Shown here in pieces: positions 34,276 to 43,004 of a stretch of DNA of 64,000 nucleotides. The position numbers and the translations under genes were made by a program. The notes under the pieces are model-generated. The model was not told where the DNA came from and ran no database searches. It was given only the letters and a program-made list of their open reading frames with translations. The stretch is from Oscillospiraceae bacterium (lineage in GTDB: Bacteria; Bacillota; Clostridia; Oscillospirales; Oscillospiraceae), in assembly GCA_020025595.1 (NCBI GenBank), contig JAHHRV010000006.1, positions 1 to 64,000 on the forward strand, written 5' to 3'. Each line of letters opens with the position of its first letter. The first letter of the stretch is position 1.

Positions 34276-34745
34276 ATGCCCCATCAGCGAAAAACAATTT
34301 TAAGAAGATTTCCTGAGGACAATGAATACAAATCCCGTTTACAGTACAGTCGGCTTACAAAACAAATCGATGTAGTTTTGGAAAATGCGGGTGCTTACAG
34401 AATTAGAGTCAATTACATATCATCGGCTGGAAATAATTTAGGTGCAAGAGTAATAGCTGTAAATCCATATGGTATAAACAGATTTAAGGAAGACCATCTC
34501 TACTTATGGGTAAAGGAGAATATAGCAAACACCTGAAAGAACAGCAAAAAGAAGCTTTAAGCCAGAAGCATCACGAGTACTATGAGCGTGTAAACAATAT
34601 CATAGATTATGCAAATGCGAACAGAGACTCTCTGGTTATTAAGGGTAGTCAGGAACGATTGGATAGTTTGATTGCTCAGTATAAAAAATACTGTATCCCT
34701 GTTTTTTGTATCTCGGACCAATCTGTGGTAAAAGCAAATCGCTGA
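34276..34745 (+). pseudogene. Unknown mobile-element protein, frameshifted
   Basis: Two overlapping frames belong to one former protein: the first ends ...AVNPYGINRFKEDH and the second continues ...SLLMGKGEYSKHLKEQQKEAL. Adding one base near 34495 would join them as EDPSLLMGKG. The joined ~155-residue product has a beta-rich first half and a helical, charged second half; no family is recognised. It belongs to the same remnant of an integrative element as the ParM and integrase fragments. Its 3' end runs into the diverged repeat. Confidence 0.6.
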
Positions 34746-34817
34746 AATGAGCAAATAGAACGCTCAGTTTGTGGCTGTTATCACCGATGATAACATACTG
34801 ATAACATCGTGCAGTAT
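34677..34817 (+). repeat. Diverged dispersed repeat, copy B
   Basis: Partner of 6757-6906. It contains the perfect dyad TGTTATCA-CCGA-TGATAACA (34776-34795) and another TGATAACA at 34799-34806, exactly 11 bp after the previous one. In this copy the upstream part overlaps the end of the frameshifted gene. Confidence 0.7.
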
Positions 34818-34917
34818 TCGGAGGGAACGGCAAAAAAAGCAATTATCTTCAAACGAGAAAAGTTACTTTGCTTATGATCAGCGCCTTTCTCTATAACACT
34901 ATCTTTGTCCCCAGCGC

Positions 34918-34954
34918 AAAAGCACCTCACTGCTTAGGCAGTGAGGTGCTTTTT
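34918..34954. terminator. Terminator of the AraC/PocR regulator
   Basis: Perfect 16-bp stem AAAAGCACCTCACTGC with GCAGTGAGGTGCTTTT and a TTAG loop; usable on both strands. Confidence 0.85.
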
Positions 34955-35957
34955 AGTGATTTACTTTTTCATGATATTTGCGATAGAGAAAAGGCGTGAT
35001 GCCCTCATATTTTTTGAACACTTTAATAAAATAGGCAGCTGATGAAAATCCAAGGTTTTCGCTGATTTTTTCTATAGAATCGTCCGAATTTTCCAACAGC
35101 TCTTTTGCCCATGCTATTTTTTGAGTAGCAATATATTGCGAAAAGTTACAGCCCATTTCCTGTGTAAACAGTCGGCTGAAATAGCTCGGGCTTAGATGAC
35201 AAAGCTCAGCCATTTGCGTTTGTGTGATTAGCTGGCCTCTGTTTTCCGCTATGTACTGTAAGGCAGGTAAAAGTGCAGAGTCACCGATATTCACACGACC
35301 AGATCGATTCACTTTCAGGTAATGACCAGTTTCATTCGGAATCAGTTTTTGAGGAGTAATTGTATCCGTCGCCTGATGGGTACTGGCATAAAAGGTTTCG
35401 TAGGCGTTGATGAGCTGCGCCTTGCTGACAGCAGTCTCAACGATGTAATTGCTCAGTTCGAATAATGTCTGCGTTCCCTGTAATAGCTTTTCATACGGGA
35501 TGGTCGGAATTGCATCATACTCTGCCTTATGCATATTTAAGTGCTGCTGTGCTATAGCGTTTTTTTGAGAGGACAGTAAATGCTCAAATGAATCGAGCGC
35601 AGCAGATCCATCAAGACGAATCTGACCAGCCATGATTGCACCAAGATATTTATCATCTACAGTGATCGGGATTGCAATATCAATAATATTGAAGTGACAC
35701 ATATAAATAAACGGTTTCTGCGATCTGACAGCCTCAAGGCCGCCTCGTGAATCGCAGATCTGACAATATTTGGAAAGCTGTGGATTGGCTCTGACAGACT
35801 GGCAGAAGGGACAACACATACTATGCTCCGTAATTGGATTACCTTTATAATCAACCGTAATGATTGCCATATTGGTTAAACGGGCCAATTCATCTTGCAG
35901 CTTTTTCCATCTGGCTAAATCGAGCAACTGATCCAACTCAAAAGCATTACTTTTCAT
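34953..35957 (-). CDS. PocR-domain AraC-family regulator
   Basis: Regulator of 334 residues. The N-terminal PocR ligand domain (about 5-165) shows LLDLARWKKLQDELARLTNM, the cysteine-rich MCCPFCQSVR and KYCQICDSRGG, and YMCHFNIIDIAIPI. The C-terminal ~100 residues are the double helix-turn-helix of AraC proteins (MAELCHLSPSYFSRLFTQEMG; ISENLGFSSAAYFIKVFKKYEG). ATG at 35957 follows GGAG; the frame extends to 36029 without ribosome site. It is divergent from glycerol dehydrogenase and kinase genes; PocR regulators respond to diols/glycerol, so activation of that operon by glycerol or dihydroxyacetone is the likely role. Confidence 0.9.
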   Translation of the reverse strand: MKSNAFELDQLLDLARWKKLQDELARLTNMAIITVDYKGNPITEHSMCCPFCQSVRANPQLSKYCQICDSRGGLEAVRSQKPFIYMCHFNIIDIAIPITVDDKYLGAIMAGQIRLDGSAALDSFEHLLSSQKNAIAQQHLNMHKAEYDAIPTIPYEKLLQGTQTLFELSNYIVETAVSKAQLINAYETFYASTHQATDTITPQKLIPNETGHYLKVNRSGRVNIGDSALLPALQYIAENRGQLITQTQMAELCHLSPSYFSRLFTQEMGCNFSQYIATQKIAWAKELLENSDDSIEKISENLGFSSAAYFIKVFKKYEGITPFLYRKYHEKVNH

Positions 35958-36044
35958 GGTGTCTCCTTGTAGTAATTTGATGCAATCAGCATCGTTATAC
36001 CCGTCCCGAGGATATGTCAAAATATCCAAAACAAGTCAACTGCA

Positions 36045-36082
36045 TTTATGTAAAAATATGCAACAATTATAAAAATATGATG
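36045..36082. promoter_or_regulatory. Candidate AraC-binding direct repeats
   Basis: TAAAAATATG at 36051-36060 recurs at 36070-36079, a 19-bp period, and a partial third copy (TGTAAAAATGATG) lies at 36136-36148 just upstream of a TACAAT -10 (36168-36173) without a good -35. This fits an activator-dependent promoter for gldA. Confidence 0.45.
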
Positions 36083-36212
36083 TATCTCAAGACAGTAGTA
36101 CTTTTGTGCGGTATTAAATAGCAATTTCATGATATGTAAAAATGATGCTATTTTTAGTCCTTCTTGCTACAATATAAACCACAAAGCAAAATAAATCAAG
36201 GAGGAATATCAA

Positions 36213-37346
36213 ATGAGAAAAGCTTTTATCAGTCCCACCAAATATGTACAGGGAGAAGACGAAATCAGGAATCTCGGCTACTTCGTGAAGACATTTGGAG
36301 ACACTGCGCTCCTGATTGCACACCCTGATGACAGAAAGCGCGTGGAAGACAAGCTGAAGGAGACCGAAGAGAAGTTTGGTGTATCCTTCATTCCGGGTGA
36401 CTTCTCCGGAGAATGCTCCAGGCAGGAAATCCAGCGTTTGAAGGAAGTCGCAAAGGAGCATCATTGCAGCTGTACCGTGGGTCTCGGCGGTGGCAAAGCT
36501 GTAGATACTGCAAAATGTGTTGCAGAGGGTGTGGGTATGATTGCAGTTCCCACAATTGCCGCAACGGACGCCTCCACCAGCCATTCCGCAGTGATGTATA
36601 CCCAGAGCGGAGAGTTTGACGACTACGCTTACTTTAAGGCAAGTCCCAGTGTGGTTCTGGTTGATACGACCTGCATTGCAAATGCACCCACCCGTTTCCT
36701 TGTTTCCGGCATGGGTGACGCCATGTCTACCTGGTTTGAGGCCCGCGCCTCCGCAAGAGCCTACGCCAATGTGAATGCAGGACTTCCCTGCGGCGCAAGA
36801 GAGGGCCTGTGTCCAACCGCAAAGGGCACCAAAGCAGCGCTGGCCCTGGCAAAACTCTGTTATGAGACCTTGCTGGAAGACGGTGTCAAGGCAAAAATCG
36901 CATGCGATCACAATGTCGTGACCCCCGCTCTGGAGAGTATCATCGAAGCAAACATTCTGCTGTCCGGTCTGGGCTTTGAAAGCGGCGGTCTGGCTGCAGC
37001 ACACGCCATTCACGACGGTCTGTCTCTTCTTCCCGGTACCCACCATTCTTTCCACGGTGAAAAAGTTTCCTTTGGAACCATCGCTCAGCTGGTTCTGGAG
37101 AACGCACCTACGGAAGAATTGGAAACGGTCATCCGGTTTAATCTCGATGTTGGCCTGCCTGTCTGTCTGGAAGATATCGGTGTCCCCAAAATCACCGATG
37201 AAGAACTGATCCAGGTAGCGCAGAAGACCTGCATTCCTGAAGAATCTATTTACTCTATGCCCTTCCCCGTCAGCGTGGAAACCGTAGCTTCCGCAATCCG
37301 TGCAGCTGACGAAATCGGCAAGTCGTATAAGCAAAGGTGGATGTAA
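36213..37346 (+). CDS. gldA: Glycerol dehydrogenase (NAD)
   Basis: Iron/zinc-type alcohol dehydrogenase of 377 residues that oxidises glycerol to dihydroxyacetone. Visible motifs: NAD-binding GLGGGKAVDTAK near 90, the metal ligands Asp in ATDASTSHSAV, His in AHAIHDGLS and His in HHSFHGEKVSFG, and FESGGLAAAHA. The length is typical of GldA/DhaD. AAGGAGG precedes the ATG by the normal distance. The stop codon overlaps the start of the next gene, a dihydroxyacetone kinase, by one base (TAATG), giving a complete glycerol-to-dihydroxyacetone-phosphate route. Confidence 0.95.
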   Translation: MRKAFISPTKYVQGEDEIRNLGYFVKTFGDTALLIAHPDDRKRVEDKLKETEEKFGVSFIPGDFSGECSRQEIQRLKEVAKEHHCSCTVGLGGGKAVDTAKCVAEGVGMIAVPTIAATDASTSHSAVMYTQSGEFDDYAYFKASPSVVLVDTTCIANAPTRFLVSGMGDAMSTWFEARASARAYANVNAGLPCGAREGLCPTAKGTKAALALAKLCYETLLEDGVKAKIACDHNVVTPALESIIEANILLSGLGFESGGLAAAHAIHDGLSLLPGTHHSFHGEKVSFGTIAQLVLENAPTEELETVIRFNLDVGLPVCLEDIGVPKITDEELIQVAQKTCIPEESIYSMPFPVSVETVASAIRAADEIGKSYKQRWM

Positions 37347-39118
37347 TGAAAAAAATTATCAACGCACCTGAAACGGTTGTATCAGAAATGTGCCACGGTT
37401 TTGCCATGGCACATCCGGATGTCCTTTTGGATGAAAGATACAATATCATTCACAAAAGAGTGATAAACCAGGAAAAAGTTACCCTGATCTGCGGCGGTGG
37501 CAGCGGCCATGAGCCTGCCCATGCAGGTTTTGTCGGCGAAGGGCTGCTGGATGCAGCTGTATGCGGAGATGTATTTGCATCTCCCTCTCAGATTCAGGTG
37601 TATCAGGCAATTCGGGAAACCCGGAGCCCCAAAGGTACCCTTCTGATCATCAAGAACTACAGCGGTGATATGATGAACTTCACCAATGCCATGGCATTGG
37701 CACAGGAGGACGGTATCAACGTAGATTATGTTCGTGTGGACGATGATATTGCTGTCCGTGACAGCCTGTACACGGTCGGCAGGCGAGGCGTAGCCGGAAC
37801 TGTCCTGATCCATAAGATCGCAGGCGCAGCAGCACAGCGGGGTATGAGTCTGCAGGATGTAAAAACCATTGCTGAGGATGCAGTTGCACATGTGAAAAGT
37901 CTGGGCTTTGCACTGACTTCCTGCACCGTTCCTGCGAAAGGAACCCCCACCTTCACGCTGGGTGAGGACGAAATGGAATTTGGTGTAGGCATCCATGGTG
38001 AGCCCGGTGTCCGGCGGGAGAAAGTCATTTCCGCAGATGAAATGGCCGTCAGATTGGTGGAGCCTTTGCTGCGGGAACTGCCTGAGGAGGGCTGCGAGCA
38101 TGGTCTGGCTGTTCTGATCAACGGTTTTGGCGGCACCCCGCTTCAGGAACTGTATCTGCTGGCGAATAGTGTTGCAAAAGTTCTGAACGCTCAGAACCAG
38201 ACTGTGGAGCGTGTCCTTGTCGGAAATTATCTTACCAGCATTGATATGGCCGGAGCATCTGTATCCATCATGGGCCTCAATGCGCAGCGAAAGGATCTGC
38301 TGAACGATGCCTGCAGCTCGCCCGCTCTTACGATTACAGGCTCACAGATTCCGAATATGGAGATGGCTTCCTGCAAGAGCGTGGATGAGGAAGCAAAGGT
38401 CTCCTATAAGAAGGAATCTCCGGATGCATGGAGACAGATTCGAAACAATCTGATTTCGAAGGAAAACATCATCTATATGATTGATGATATGAGTGAAACC
38501 ATCATCCAAAATGAAGTTCCTTTCTGTGAACTGGATTCTTTTGCCGGCGATGGAGATTTTGGAATGAGTGTTGCCAAAGGATTCCGGCAGCTGAAATCCC
38601 AGTGGCAGGATGTTATGGAGAATCACTCCGGCAGTATCGGAGCGTTTCTTGACCGTGTATCCATGATTATCATGGAACATTGCGGCGGTGCATCCGGTCC
38701 TATCTGGGGAAGTGCATTCCGTGCAGCCTCTAAGTATGCCGGTCAGCGGGATGTCCTTGATCTAAACGACTTTGCCGGTATGGTGCAAGCCTCTGCGGAC
38801 GGCGTTTACCGCACTGGAGAGCGTTCCTTTGGGCGTGGCGCCGTAGTCGGAGACAAGACTCTGATGGATGCGCTGATTCCCTGTGCTGAATGCCTTGTAC
38901 ACTGTGCGAATGAAAATATGGAAGCCGTGACTGCACTGCATTGTGCAGCGCACGCTGCAGTAGAGGGTGCAGACAAAACGAAGGATATCGTTGCACGCAT
39001 GGGACGGGCCGGAACCGTTGGCGAGCGGAGCCTTGGTTATCCGGATGCCGGTGCATATGCTCTCGGCGTAATTTTTACGCATCTTGCCGAAAGTATGTCG
39101 AAAGCTGCCAATAACTAA
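37346..39118 (+). CDS. ATP-dependent dihydroxyacetone kinase (fused DhaK-DhaL)
   Basis: Protein of 590 residues combining a DhaK domain (about 1-335; GGGSGHEPAHAGFVG near 50-64; His217 in GIHGEP as the covalent dihydroxyacetone-binding residue) and a DhaL ATP-binding domain (~375-585; FAGDGDFGMSVAKGF with the Asp cluster that binds Mg-ATP, HCGGASGPIWG). This single-chain form uses ATP; the PTS-dependent enzymes are split. The ATG at 37346 is preferred over GTG at 37337 because AAAGGTGG lies just ahead. The product, dihydroxyacetone phosphate, enters glycolysis. Co-transcribed with gldA. Confidence 0.94.
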   Translation: MKKIINAPETVVSEMCHGFAMAHPDVLLDERYNIIHKRVINQEKVTLICGGGSGHEPAHAGFVGEGLLDAAVCGDVFASPSQIQVYQAIRETRSPKGTLLIIKNYSGDMMNFTNAMALAQEDGINVDYVRVDDDIAVRDSLYTVGRRGVAGTVLIHKIAGAAAQRGMSLQDVKTIAEDAVAHVKSLGFALTSCTVPAKGTPTFTLGEDEMEFGVGIHGEPGVRREKVISADEMAVRLVEPLLRELPEEGCEHGLAVLINGFGGTPLQELYLLANSVAKVLNAQNQTVERVLVGNYLTSIDMAGASVSIMGLNAQRKDLLNDACSSPALTITGSQIPNMEMASCKSVDEEAKVSYKKESPDAWRQIRNNLISKENIIYMIDDMSETIIQNEVPFCELDSFAGDGDFGMSVAKGFRQLKSQWQDVMENHSGSIGAFLDRVSMIIMEHCGGASGPIWGSAFRAASKYAGQRDVLDLNDFAGMVQASADGVYRTGERSFGRGAVVGDKTLMDALIPCAECLVHCANENMEAVTALHCAAHAAVEGADKTKDIVARMGRAGTVGERSLGYPDAGAYALGVIFTHLAESMSKAANN

Positions 39119-39163
39119 AACAAAATCATTTTTGAGATAAGGATTTTACCTTTCAATTCTGGC

Positions 39164-39200
39164 AAATGGCCTGCATGGAAACATGCAGGCCATTTCTTCA
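39164..39200 (+). terminator. Terminator of the glycerol operon
   Basis: AAATGGCCTGCATG and its complement (39182-39195) with a GAAA tetraloop, then a T-containing run. Confidence 0.85.
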
Positions 39201-39282
39201 ATTTAAGCACAAATCTGCAAGATCCAGTAAGTGTTAAGGATAAACTAACGCTTCAGGACATCCGTAACATCCGCCGTTTGTC

Positions 39283-39311
39283 TTGCATTTTCAGGCCGGG
39301 TTTCCTATAAT
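39283..39311 (+). promoter_or_regulatory. Promoter of the MATE gene
   Basis: TTGCAT (39283-39288), 17-bp spacer, TATAAT (39306-39311), 31 bases before the start codon. Confidence 0.7.
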
Positions 39312-39342
39312 ATCTTTGAATTTTCATCGGGAGGACCCTAGT

Positions 39343-40677
39343 ATGCAGTGTGATTTTACCCGTGGCCCCATTCGGCGCAGCCTGATTCTGTTCAGCCTGC
39401 CTCTGATTGCAGGCAACCTGCTGGGACAGCTTTACAACATTGTGGATACCTGGATCGTGGGCCGGTTTCTGGGCAATATCGCTCTTGCCGCAGTAGGAAG
39501 TGCCTTTTCTTTGATGATCCTGCTGAACAGCCTGCTGTTAGGTCTGTGCATGGGCAGCAGTGTGGTATTCAGCCAGCTTTGGGGCGAGGATAAAAAAGAC
39601 CAGATGAAGACGGCTCAGGTCAATGCCTTTTTCCTGATTGCCGCCGTTTCTGCTGTACTGCTGACCCTTTCCTATCTGGCGCTGCCCGGAATCACAAAGC
39701 TCATGCGGATTCCGGAAAAAGCGGTGGAGAATTTCACCGATTATCTTCAGATCATCTTTCTGGGGATTCCCTTTACCTTTCTGACGCACTTCTATTCGGC
39801 AGAGCTTCGCAGTGTGGGAAATTCCCTGACACCGCTTGTCTACCTTTTGTTTTCCACTGCTGCAAATATTATTTTGGATCTGCTTTTCGTACTTCGGTTT
39901 CACTGGGGCGTGGCAGGAGCTGCCTGGGCTACTGTGATTTCTCAGGGGTTTTCCGGCCTGGGTCTGGCACTGGATACCTTCTTCCGGGCACCCCAGCTCA
40001 GACCGCAACGGATTCATCTTCATGTGGACGGAAAGCTGCTGTCCCGAATCACTTCGGTCAGTGTCCTTACCAGCGTCCAGCAGTCGATTATGAATTTTGG
40101 AATTCTCATGGTCCAGAGTCTGGTGAACAGCTTCGGAATCGCAACCATGGCCGCCTTTGCAGCCGGTGTAAAAATCGATGCATTTGCCTACTCCCCTGCC
40201 CAGGACTTTGCCAATGGCTTTGCCACCTTTGTCGCCCAGAATGCAGGAGCCGGTCAGGAAGACCGGGTGCGCAAAGGCTTCCGGCAGGCATCTGAACTGT
40301 CCCTGAGCTTCTGCCTACTGGTATCCATTCTGGTATTTTTCTTTGCACGACCCTTGCTGACCCTGTTTATCGACCCGTCCGAAGTGGATGTTCTGGAAAT
40401 CGGCGTTGGGTATCTCAGAATGGAGGGCTTGTTTTATGCCGGTATCGGAATGCTGTTCCTGCTCTATGCGACCTATCGGGGGCTGGAACGAGCGGGAATG
40501 TCCATTGTGCTCACGGTGATTTCTCTGGGACTTCGGGTGCTCATCTCCTATGCTATGGCACCTAGGCTGGGCGTGTGGGTGATCTGGCTTTCCATTCCCG
40601 TCGGCTGGATCATTGCAGACGCTGTGGGATTGATTGGCCTTAAAGTCCGCTTTCAAAAGCAAAAAATCTCATCCTGA
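39343..40677 (+). CDS. MATE-family multidrug efflux transporter
   Basis: Polytopic protein of 444 residues with about 12 membrane segments in two homologous halves. N-terminal PIRRSLILFSLPLIAGNLLGQLYNIVDTWIVGRFLG and the mid-protein SVQQSIMNFGILMVQSLVNSFG plus YSPAQDFANGFATFVAQNAGAG are typical of MatE (DinF/NorM-like) exporters that use Na+ or H+. ATG at 39343 follows GGGAGGA; the frame extends to 39283 but that would start on the promoter. Single gene with its own promoter and terminator. Substrate unknown. Confidence 0.93.
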   Translation: MQCDFTRGPIRRSLILFSLPLIAGNLLGQLYNIVDTWIVGRFLGNIALAAVGSAFSLMILLNSLLLGLCMGSSVVFSQLWGEDKKDQMKTAQVNAFFLIAAVSAVLLTLSYLALPGITKLMRIPEKAVENFTDYLQIIFLGIPFTFLTHFYSAELRSVGNSLTPLVYLLFSTAANIILDLLFVLRFHWGVAGAAWATVISQGFSGLGLALDTFFRAPQLRPQRIHLHVDGKLLSRITSVSVLTSVQQSIMNFGILMVQSLVNSFGIATMAAFAAGVKIDAFAYSPAQDFANGFATFVAQNAGAGQEDRVRKGFRQASELSLSFCLLVSILVFFFARPLLTLFIDPSEVDVLEIGVGYLRMEGLFYAGIGMLFLLYATYRGLERAGMSIVLTVISLGLRVLISYAMAPRLGVWVIWLSIPVGWIIADAVGLIGLKVRFQKQKISS

Positions 40678-40733
40678 GCCGGAGGAACTCATCACCTGGC
40701 AGGCAGAATGGCTGCAGTTTTTCCCACCAATCA

Positions 40734-40785
40734 AACAAGCGCAGAGGCGATTCCCTCGAGGTTCGCCCCTGCGCTTGTTTTGTTT
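40734..40785 (+). terminator. Terminator after MATE gene
   Basis: AACAAGCGCAG...GGCGA pairs with TTCGCC...CTGCGCTTGTT, followed by TTGTTTT. Confidence 0.8.
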
Positions 40786-40843
40786 TATCAGATGTCGCTA
40801 TTTCCGAAAATTCCGTCCATACTTCGGATAAAAACTTTGAGAC

Positions 40844-41362
40844 TCAGACCATTTTTTCTCGCCACTCATCTTCCAGCAGACCGTAATAATACAAATCTGC
40901 CCAGTTGCCACTGCGATCTCTTGTGTGGCTTCGCTGGATTCCCTCAAGCTTCATCCCCAGCTTTTTCATCAGAGAGACCGATTTCACCGCATCAATTGTT
41001 TCGGCAAAAATCTTATGCGCCTGCAAATGTTCAAAAGCATACCCGATCACAGCGTTGCAGGCTTCATAGGCATAGCCTTGCTGCCAATAGTTCCGATTCA
41101 TGAACCATCCCATTTCATAAACACCCTTTTCAGATTCGTTGAAAAGAATGTATCCGATCGTTTTTCCGCTTTCCTTTTGAACCGCTGCCACCGCACCGTT
41201 TCGCCCAATGCAAAATTCCGCTAAAAACTTTTTCGTCTTTTCAAAGTCATATGCCGGTTCGCAGTTTTTCATGGTTTCTTCATCACCGATAATCTCGTAA
41301 AGATCGGATGCATCATCCATCAAAAACTCACGCACAAGTAACCGATTCGTTTCTATTTTCAT
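40844..41362 (-). CDS. GNAT-family (RimJ/RimL-type) N-acetyltransferase
   Basis: Acetyltransferase of 172 residues using acetyl-CoA. N-terminal IETNRLLVREFLMDDASDLYEI, the central VYEMGWFMNRNYWQQGYAYEA (acetyl-CoA pyrophosphate loop, motif A) and KKLGMKLEGIQRSHTRDRSG NW-like end are typical of RimL-type proteins acting on ribosomal N-termini or small amines. ATG at 41362 follows GAGG; the longer frame to 41413 is less likely. Stands alone between two hairpins. The precise substrate cannot be told. Confidence 0.9.
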   Translation of the reverse strand: MKIETNRLLVREFLMDDASDLYEIIGDEETMKNCEPAYDFEKTKKFLAEFCIGRNGAVAAVQKESGKTIGYILFNESEKGVYEMGWFMNRNYWQQGYAYEACNAVIGYAFEHLQAHKIFAETIDAVKSVSLMKKLGMKLEGIQRSHTRDRSGNWADLYYYGLLEDEWREKMV

Positions 41363-41413
41363 ATTTTCCTCATTTCCTAACTGATTACCTCTGTTCTCAA
41401 AAGGTCTCCACAT

Positions 41414-41747
41414 TTGTTTTCCAGAAAGGCATCCATCTGTAAAATTATCTTATCACTTCGTTCGCTGCAGCCTCTTTGATTGTCAAGTCTTGCATCATCC
41501 CACAGCCTTGTCCGAATCATTTCGCTATAACGAAATGATATCACAGGGATTCTTTCAAAGCAATTCCCCAAATGTTCAAAAAAGCCACGGTATAGGCCGT
41601 GGCTTTTTTATAGCTATTTCGTGTTGGTTTTACCCAGTCAGTCTTCTGTGTGAATCCGAATCGATACATTATCAATAGACATCACCGTTCGTTCTGCAGC
41701 GAAAGCCATATCCCTGTGCAAAACAGCGCATCTGATTGCAAATGCCA
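41414..41747. other. Intergenic region with one terminator
   Basis: Contains the bidirectional hairpin at 41578-41610 (AAAAAAGCCACGG / CCGTGGCTTTTTT) that ends the glycosyltransferase transcript. No gene recognised in the remainder. Confidence 0.7.
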
Positions 41748-42689
41748 TCAGGATTGCTCGGTATAATCCAGAATTTCCTTTGCAATATATATGGGTCTAT
41801 TCTTACTCTGCTCAAATGTTCTGCCTACATATTCTCCGATAATACCGATGCAGAACAGCTGCACAGCTCCAAGAAACAGAATCAGAATCACGACGGTGGC
41901 ATAGCCGGGAACATCTATGCCGATTGCAAGCTTCTGAATCAATACAACCAGCAGATAAATGACAGCAGCAACGCCTGTGAATGTTCCCATCACGGTGGCG
42001 ATCCGCAGAGGCTTGGTGGAAAATCCGATGATGCCCTCAATTGCATAATTGAACAGCTTCATAAAGCTCCACTTGGTAACACCGGCAGCCCGCTCGCAGG
42101 CTACATACGGGATAAAGCAGGTATTGTAGCCCACCCAGGAGAAAATACCCTTTGAAAAGCGATGATACTCTCCCAGATGCAGGATGCTTTCTGCAACACT
42201 GCGCCGGAAGGTCCGAAAATCGCTGGCATCCGCCTTCAGCTTTACATTGGAAAGGTGGTTGATCAGTGCGTAAAACGATTTCTTGAAGAAGGACAGGGCC
42301 TTTCCCTCGCCCCGCCGGTCCTGATATGCTGCAACCACATCATATTCAGGCTGTTCGTCCAGGATCTTTACCATGTCCCGCACGATCTCAGGTCTTTGCT
42401 GCAGGTCGGCATCAATCAGGGAAATATAGTCGCCTGATGCCTGCTGAAGCCCTGCGTAGATTGCAGACTCTTTGCCGAAATTCCGGGAAAAACTCACAAC
42501 CTTGACCGGGCACTTCTGCGCATCAAAAATCTTTTTCAGATTGTGGTATGTTGCATCGATGCTGCCGTCATCCACAAACACGATCTCGTAATCATAGCCG
42601 GAATCCTTAAATGCCTGCATGACCGCTTTTTGAAATTCTTCCACATTCTCCGCTTCATTGTAGCAGGGAACAATCAGTGACAGCTTCAT
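41748..42689 (-). CDS. Polyprenyl-phosphate glycosyltransferase (GtrB/DPM1-like GT2)
   Basis: Protein of 313 residues: GT-A domain (LSLIVPCYNEAENVEEF, VFVDDGSIDATY, SLIDADLQQRPE with DxD, and SRNFGKESAIYAGL, all in the first ~100 residues) followed by two membrane spans (about 230-255 and 265-290), then a short tail. This is the layout of bactoprenol glucosyl-/dolichol-phosphate mannosyltransferase-type enzymes that load a sugar on a lipid carrier at the cytoplasmic face. It has its own strong promoter and no flippase next to it. Sugar identity unknown. Confidence 0.92.
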   Translation of the reverse strand: MKLSLIVPCYNEAENVEEFQKAVMQAFKDSGYDYEIVFVDDGSIDATYHNLKKIFDAQKCPVKVVSFSRNFGKESAIYAGLQQASGDYISLIDADLQQRPEIVRDMVKILDEQPEYDVVAAYQDRRGEGKALSFFKKSFYALINHLSNVKLKADASDFRTFRRSVAESILHLGEYHRFSKGIFSWVGYNTCFIPYVACERAAGVTKWSFMKLFNYAIEGIIGFSTKPLRIATVMGTFTGVAAVIYLLVVLIQKLAIGIDVPGYATVVILILFLGAVQLFCIGIIGEYVGRTFEQSKNRPIYIAKEILDYTEQS

Positions 42690-42739
42690 ATATCAGTCTC
42701 CTTATTCATCACATCATCCTGGACTTCATGCTGCGGACT

Positions 42740-42768
42740 ATTGTAGTGCCAACCAGAAGCATTGTCAA
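42740..42768 (-). promoter_or_regulatory. Promoter of the GtrB-like gene
   Basis: On the minus strand TTGACA (42768-42763), 17-bp spacer, TACAAT (42745-42740). Confidence 0.75.
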
Positions 42769-42912
42769 CACAGCTCCATTTATTTTTCCATATTTTGTTG
42801 ACTTTCCCGCACTAATCCATATTTTTTATACATTCTCCCTACAGTCAATGAATACGAATCAATTTTTTGAAGAGCCCTGTTAAATTTCAAAATTTTATAC
42901 GATAAAGCAGCG

Positions 42913-42943
42913 CACCCCCACATGGTAAAGCCATGTGGGGGTG
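42913..42943. terminator. Terminator of the AraC-GH2 operon
   Basis: Perfect 13-bp GC-rich stem CACCCCCACATGG / CCATGTGGGGGTG with a five-base loop. The rest of 42769-43004 shows no gene. Confidence 0.75.
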
Positions 42944-43004
42944 TGTTATATAAAAAGTTTCAGAAAATCCTGTATTTAAGCAAAGCGTTCTCAGGCCTGT
43001 TTCT

